Shown here: positions 5,978-7,132 of the stretch, in pieces | Position numbering within the stretch: the stretch's first letter is position 1 | Layout: each line of letters opens with the position of its first letter | Notes under the pieces: model-generated | What the model was told of the DNA's origin: nothing | The model's database searches: none | What the model saw: the letters and a program-made list of their open reading frames with translations, nothing else | Made by a program: the position numbers and the translations under genes | DNA from: an uncultured Curtobacterium sp. | GTDB taxonomy: Bacteria > Actinomycetota > Actinomycetes > Actinomycetales > Microbacteriaceae | Reading direction: 5' to 3' | DNA length: 7,132 nt | NCBI GenBank assembly: GCA_913774725.1 | Contig: CAJYIG010000187.1 | Location: forward strand, 1-7,132

Positions 5978-6663
5978 CAGGCGACGATGCGCTCCCGCGC
6001 CAGGTCCGCGACGAGCCGCTCGAGCCGAGGGCCCCGTCCGAGCAGTCGACGGGACCCGGCAGCCGAGCGGACGAAGAAGGTGGCGACTGCGGCGGTGTCG
6101 TCCGGGCGGACGTAGTGCACGGCCACGGCGCTGGCGTTCCGCTCCCCCAGGACGTCCTCGATGCCGATGTGCACCATCCGACTCCAGCGGATCACGAGCA
6201 GCCGGGTCGCCCGGCGCTCCTCGAGTTCCCACAGTGACGCCTCGGTCGCTCCGAACGCCCAGGTCACACGCTCGCCCAGGACCGCCTCTGGCCGGGCACG
6301 CTGTACGTCCTGGCGCAGCTCCGGTGTCGGCGCTGCCGGAACCAGCCAGACGGTCGGGTCGATGCGACGGATCGCGAGCGCGAGCGCCTCGTCCGCACGA
6401 CGACGCCGGATCGCCCGGGCGCGAACGACGGCGACGACGACGCCCGCCACCCCGACGGTGATCGCGACGAGCTCGGCGATGCCGAAGAACGTCAGGTCGG
6501 TCTGCGGCGCCGTCGAGACGACGACGATCCGACCGACCAGGAGCGCGGTCCAGACACCGACGATGCTCCAGCGCAGGACCGCGAAGCGCCGTTCGACCGT
6601 CCACGCGGTTCGCGACCGCCGCGCGCGCCCGCGGCGGGGCACGCGGTCTGGTCGGTCCAACAC
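5977..6663 (-). CDS. Two-helix membrane protein with cytoplasmic C-terminal domain, function unknown
   Basis: A 228-residue protein I do not recognise. A basic N-terminus (1-26) precedes two hydrophobic segments, about 29-50 and 57-81, then an arginine-rich stretch RARAIRRRR (81-89) that suggests both ends are cytoplasmic. The remaining 140 residues are soluble. From about 105 to 200 they alternate short hydrophobic strands (WLVPA, VTWAFGATEASLWEL, ATRLLVIRWSRMVHI, ASAVAVHYVRP, AAVATFFVR), a pattern compatible with a PH-like beta sandwich followed by a C-terminal helix (213-228). That fold guess is weak. The GTG at 6663 has GAGGA 8 bases upstream; a TTG next to it and a GTG seven codons in are alternatives. 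It converges on gnd and is divergent from the oxidoreductase gene. Coding bias is typical of the neighbours, supporting a real gene. Confidence 0.72.
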   Translation of the reverse strand: MLDRPDRVPRRGRARRSRTAWTVERRFAVLRWSIVGVWTALLVGRIVVVSTAPQTDLTFFGIAELVAITVGVAGVVVAVVRARAIRRRRADEALALAIRRIDPTVWLVPAAPTPELRQDVQRARPEAVLGERVTWAFGATEASLWELEERRATRLLVIRWSRMVHIGIEDVLGERNASAVAVHYVRPDDTAAVATFFVRSAAGSRRLLGRGPRLERLVADLARERIVA

Positions 6664-6818
6664 GCTCCCGATCCTCGCACGGGTCCGGTCGGCCGCGCTG
6701 TCCGTGAGCAGTGAACGGTCGACGAACCCGTCGGGGTGACGATCCCTGCACAGCCCCGGCGCGGACGCCCGTCGTCCACGAGCAGGCGGTTGTCAGCCCC
6801 TCCGCGGTCAGGTCGACC

Positions 6819-6824
6819 TACGCT
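6819..6824 (+). promoter_or_regulatory. -10 box of the oxidoreductase gene, probably leaderless
   Basis: TACGCT ends 7 bases before the G of the GTG at 6831, the spacing for transcription starting at the start codon, and no ribosome-binding site is present. A 10-bp perfect palindrome, AGGTCGACCT (6810-6819), overlaps the first base of the box and could be an operator or chance. TTGTCA at 6790-6795 looks like a -35 box but is 23 bases away, too far for normal spacing. Confidence 0.5.
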
Positions 6825-6830
6825 GCACGG

Positions 6831-7132
6831 GTGAGCACGACAGCGACACCGACCGCCGAGCAGGCACCGACTCCGACACGGATCCGGCGTCCGGCCCTGC
6901 TCGCGGCCGTGTGCGGTGTGATCGCGATCGCCGCGTTCCTGGCGGTCGCCGAGTTCGGTGCGCTGCTGCTCGGCGGGGCGGGCAGTCCGCTCGTGGCCGT
7001 CGGTTCCGCCGTGATCGACCTCGCTCCCCCGGCAGCGAAGGACGTGATGGTCGGGCTGTTCGGCACCGGGGACAAGATCGCCCTCTTCGTGCTGATGGCC
7101 GTCATCACGGCAGCGGTCAGCGCGGGTGCGGG
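6831..7132 (+). CDS. Membrane-anchored molybdopterin-dependent oxidoreductase (sulfite oxidase-like), N-terminal fragment
   Basis: The first 100 codons of a gene cut by the right edge. A short polar Thr/Pro-rich N-terminus (1-20) is followed by a hydrophobic helix (about 21-48), then SPLVAVGSAVIDLAPPAAKDVMVGLFGTGDK (52-82, described here by its key residues SP, VGSAVIDL, KD and FGTGDK), then a second helix beginning near 83. This pattern, a first helix, a loop reading SPxVAVGxAVIDLxP and FGTxDK, then more helices, is what I recall for actinobacterial multi-helix proteins whose later part is a molybdopterin oxidoreductase domain. That catalytic domain is not in the window, so the assignment rests on the N-terminus alone. 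The GTG start at 6831 fits the -10 box. Frame continues open to the end. Confidence 0.75.
   Translation, partial: MSTTATPTAEQAPTPTRIRRPALLAAVCGVIAIAAFLAVAEFGALLLGGAGSPLVAVGSAVIDLAPPAAKDVMVGLFGTGDKIALFVLMAVITAAVSAGA

Noticed and set aside
4277..6751. 824-codon minus-strand open frame opposite gnd
   Set aside because: It is an antisense by-product of GC-rich codons in gnd; the predicted protein is low-complexity Arg/Asp/Val/Gly without any motif.
1..7132. tRNA, rRNA, insertion sequence or prophage genes
   Set aside because: I saw no tRNA-like cloverleaf, ribosomal sequence, transposase, integrase or phage gene anywhere in the window.

Overview
The window is very GC-rich DNA with GC-ending codons, many GTG starts and TAnnnT -10 boxes placed directly before start codons. 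This points to a high-GC actinobacterium. Gene content and style suggest the family Microbacteriaceae (Curtobacterium-like), but that is an impression, not a demonstrated assignment.

Layout. Bases 1-419 hold no credible gene. They contain a perfect 99-bp inverted repeat (arms 1-99 and 150-248), whose 50-bp spacer has its own 13-bp hairpin. The right arm runs into a tandem array of 14-bp units reaching about base 400, and the start of the left arm carries the same units inverted. A class I SAM-dependent methyltransferase follows (420-1157, +). It converges, with no gap, on a two-component operon on the minus strand: histidine kinase (3292 to 1838), then a NarL/LuxR response regulator (1841 to 1158), joined by a GTGA overlap. 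Upstream of the kinase lies an 18-bp palindrome that looks like an operator. It sits between the kinase and a divergent small membrane protein with a SHOCT domain (3509-3754, +).

The SHOCT gene overlaps tail to tail with gluconokinase (4280 to 3741, -). Gluconokinase is divergent from 6-phosphogluconate dehydrogenase (4394-5863, +). Together these two convert gluconate to 6-phosphogluconate and then to ribulose 5-phosphate plus NADPH, so this is a gluconate and pentose-phosphate node. A strong 17-bp stem terminator ends gnd. Beyond it are an unrecognised two-helix membrane protein (6663 to 5977, -) and, divergent from that, the N-terminus of a membrane-anchored molybdopterin (sulfite-oxidase-like) oxidoreductase cut by the right edge.

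The metabolic and signalling genes are ordinary for this group. The most unusual part is the first 400 bases, the foldback plus inverted 14-mer arrays. A second theme is that four of the eight genes have a -10 box positioned so that transcription would begin at, or within one base of, the start codon, implying leaderless mRNAs.
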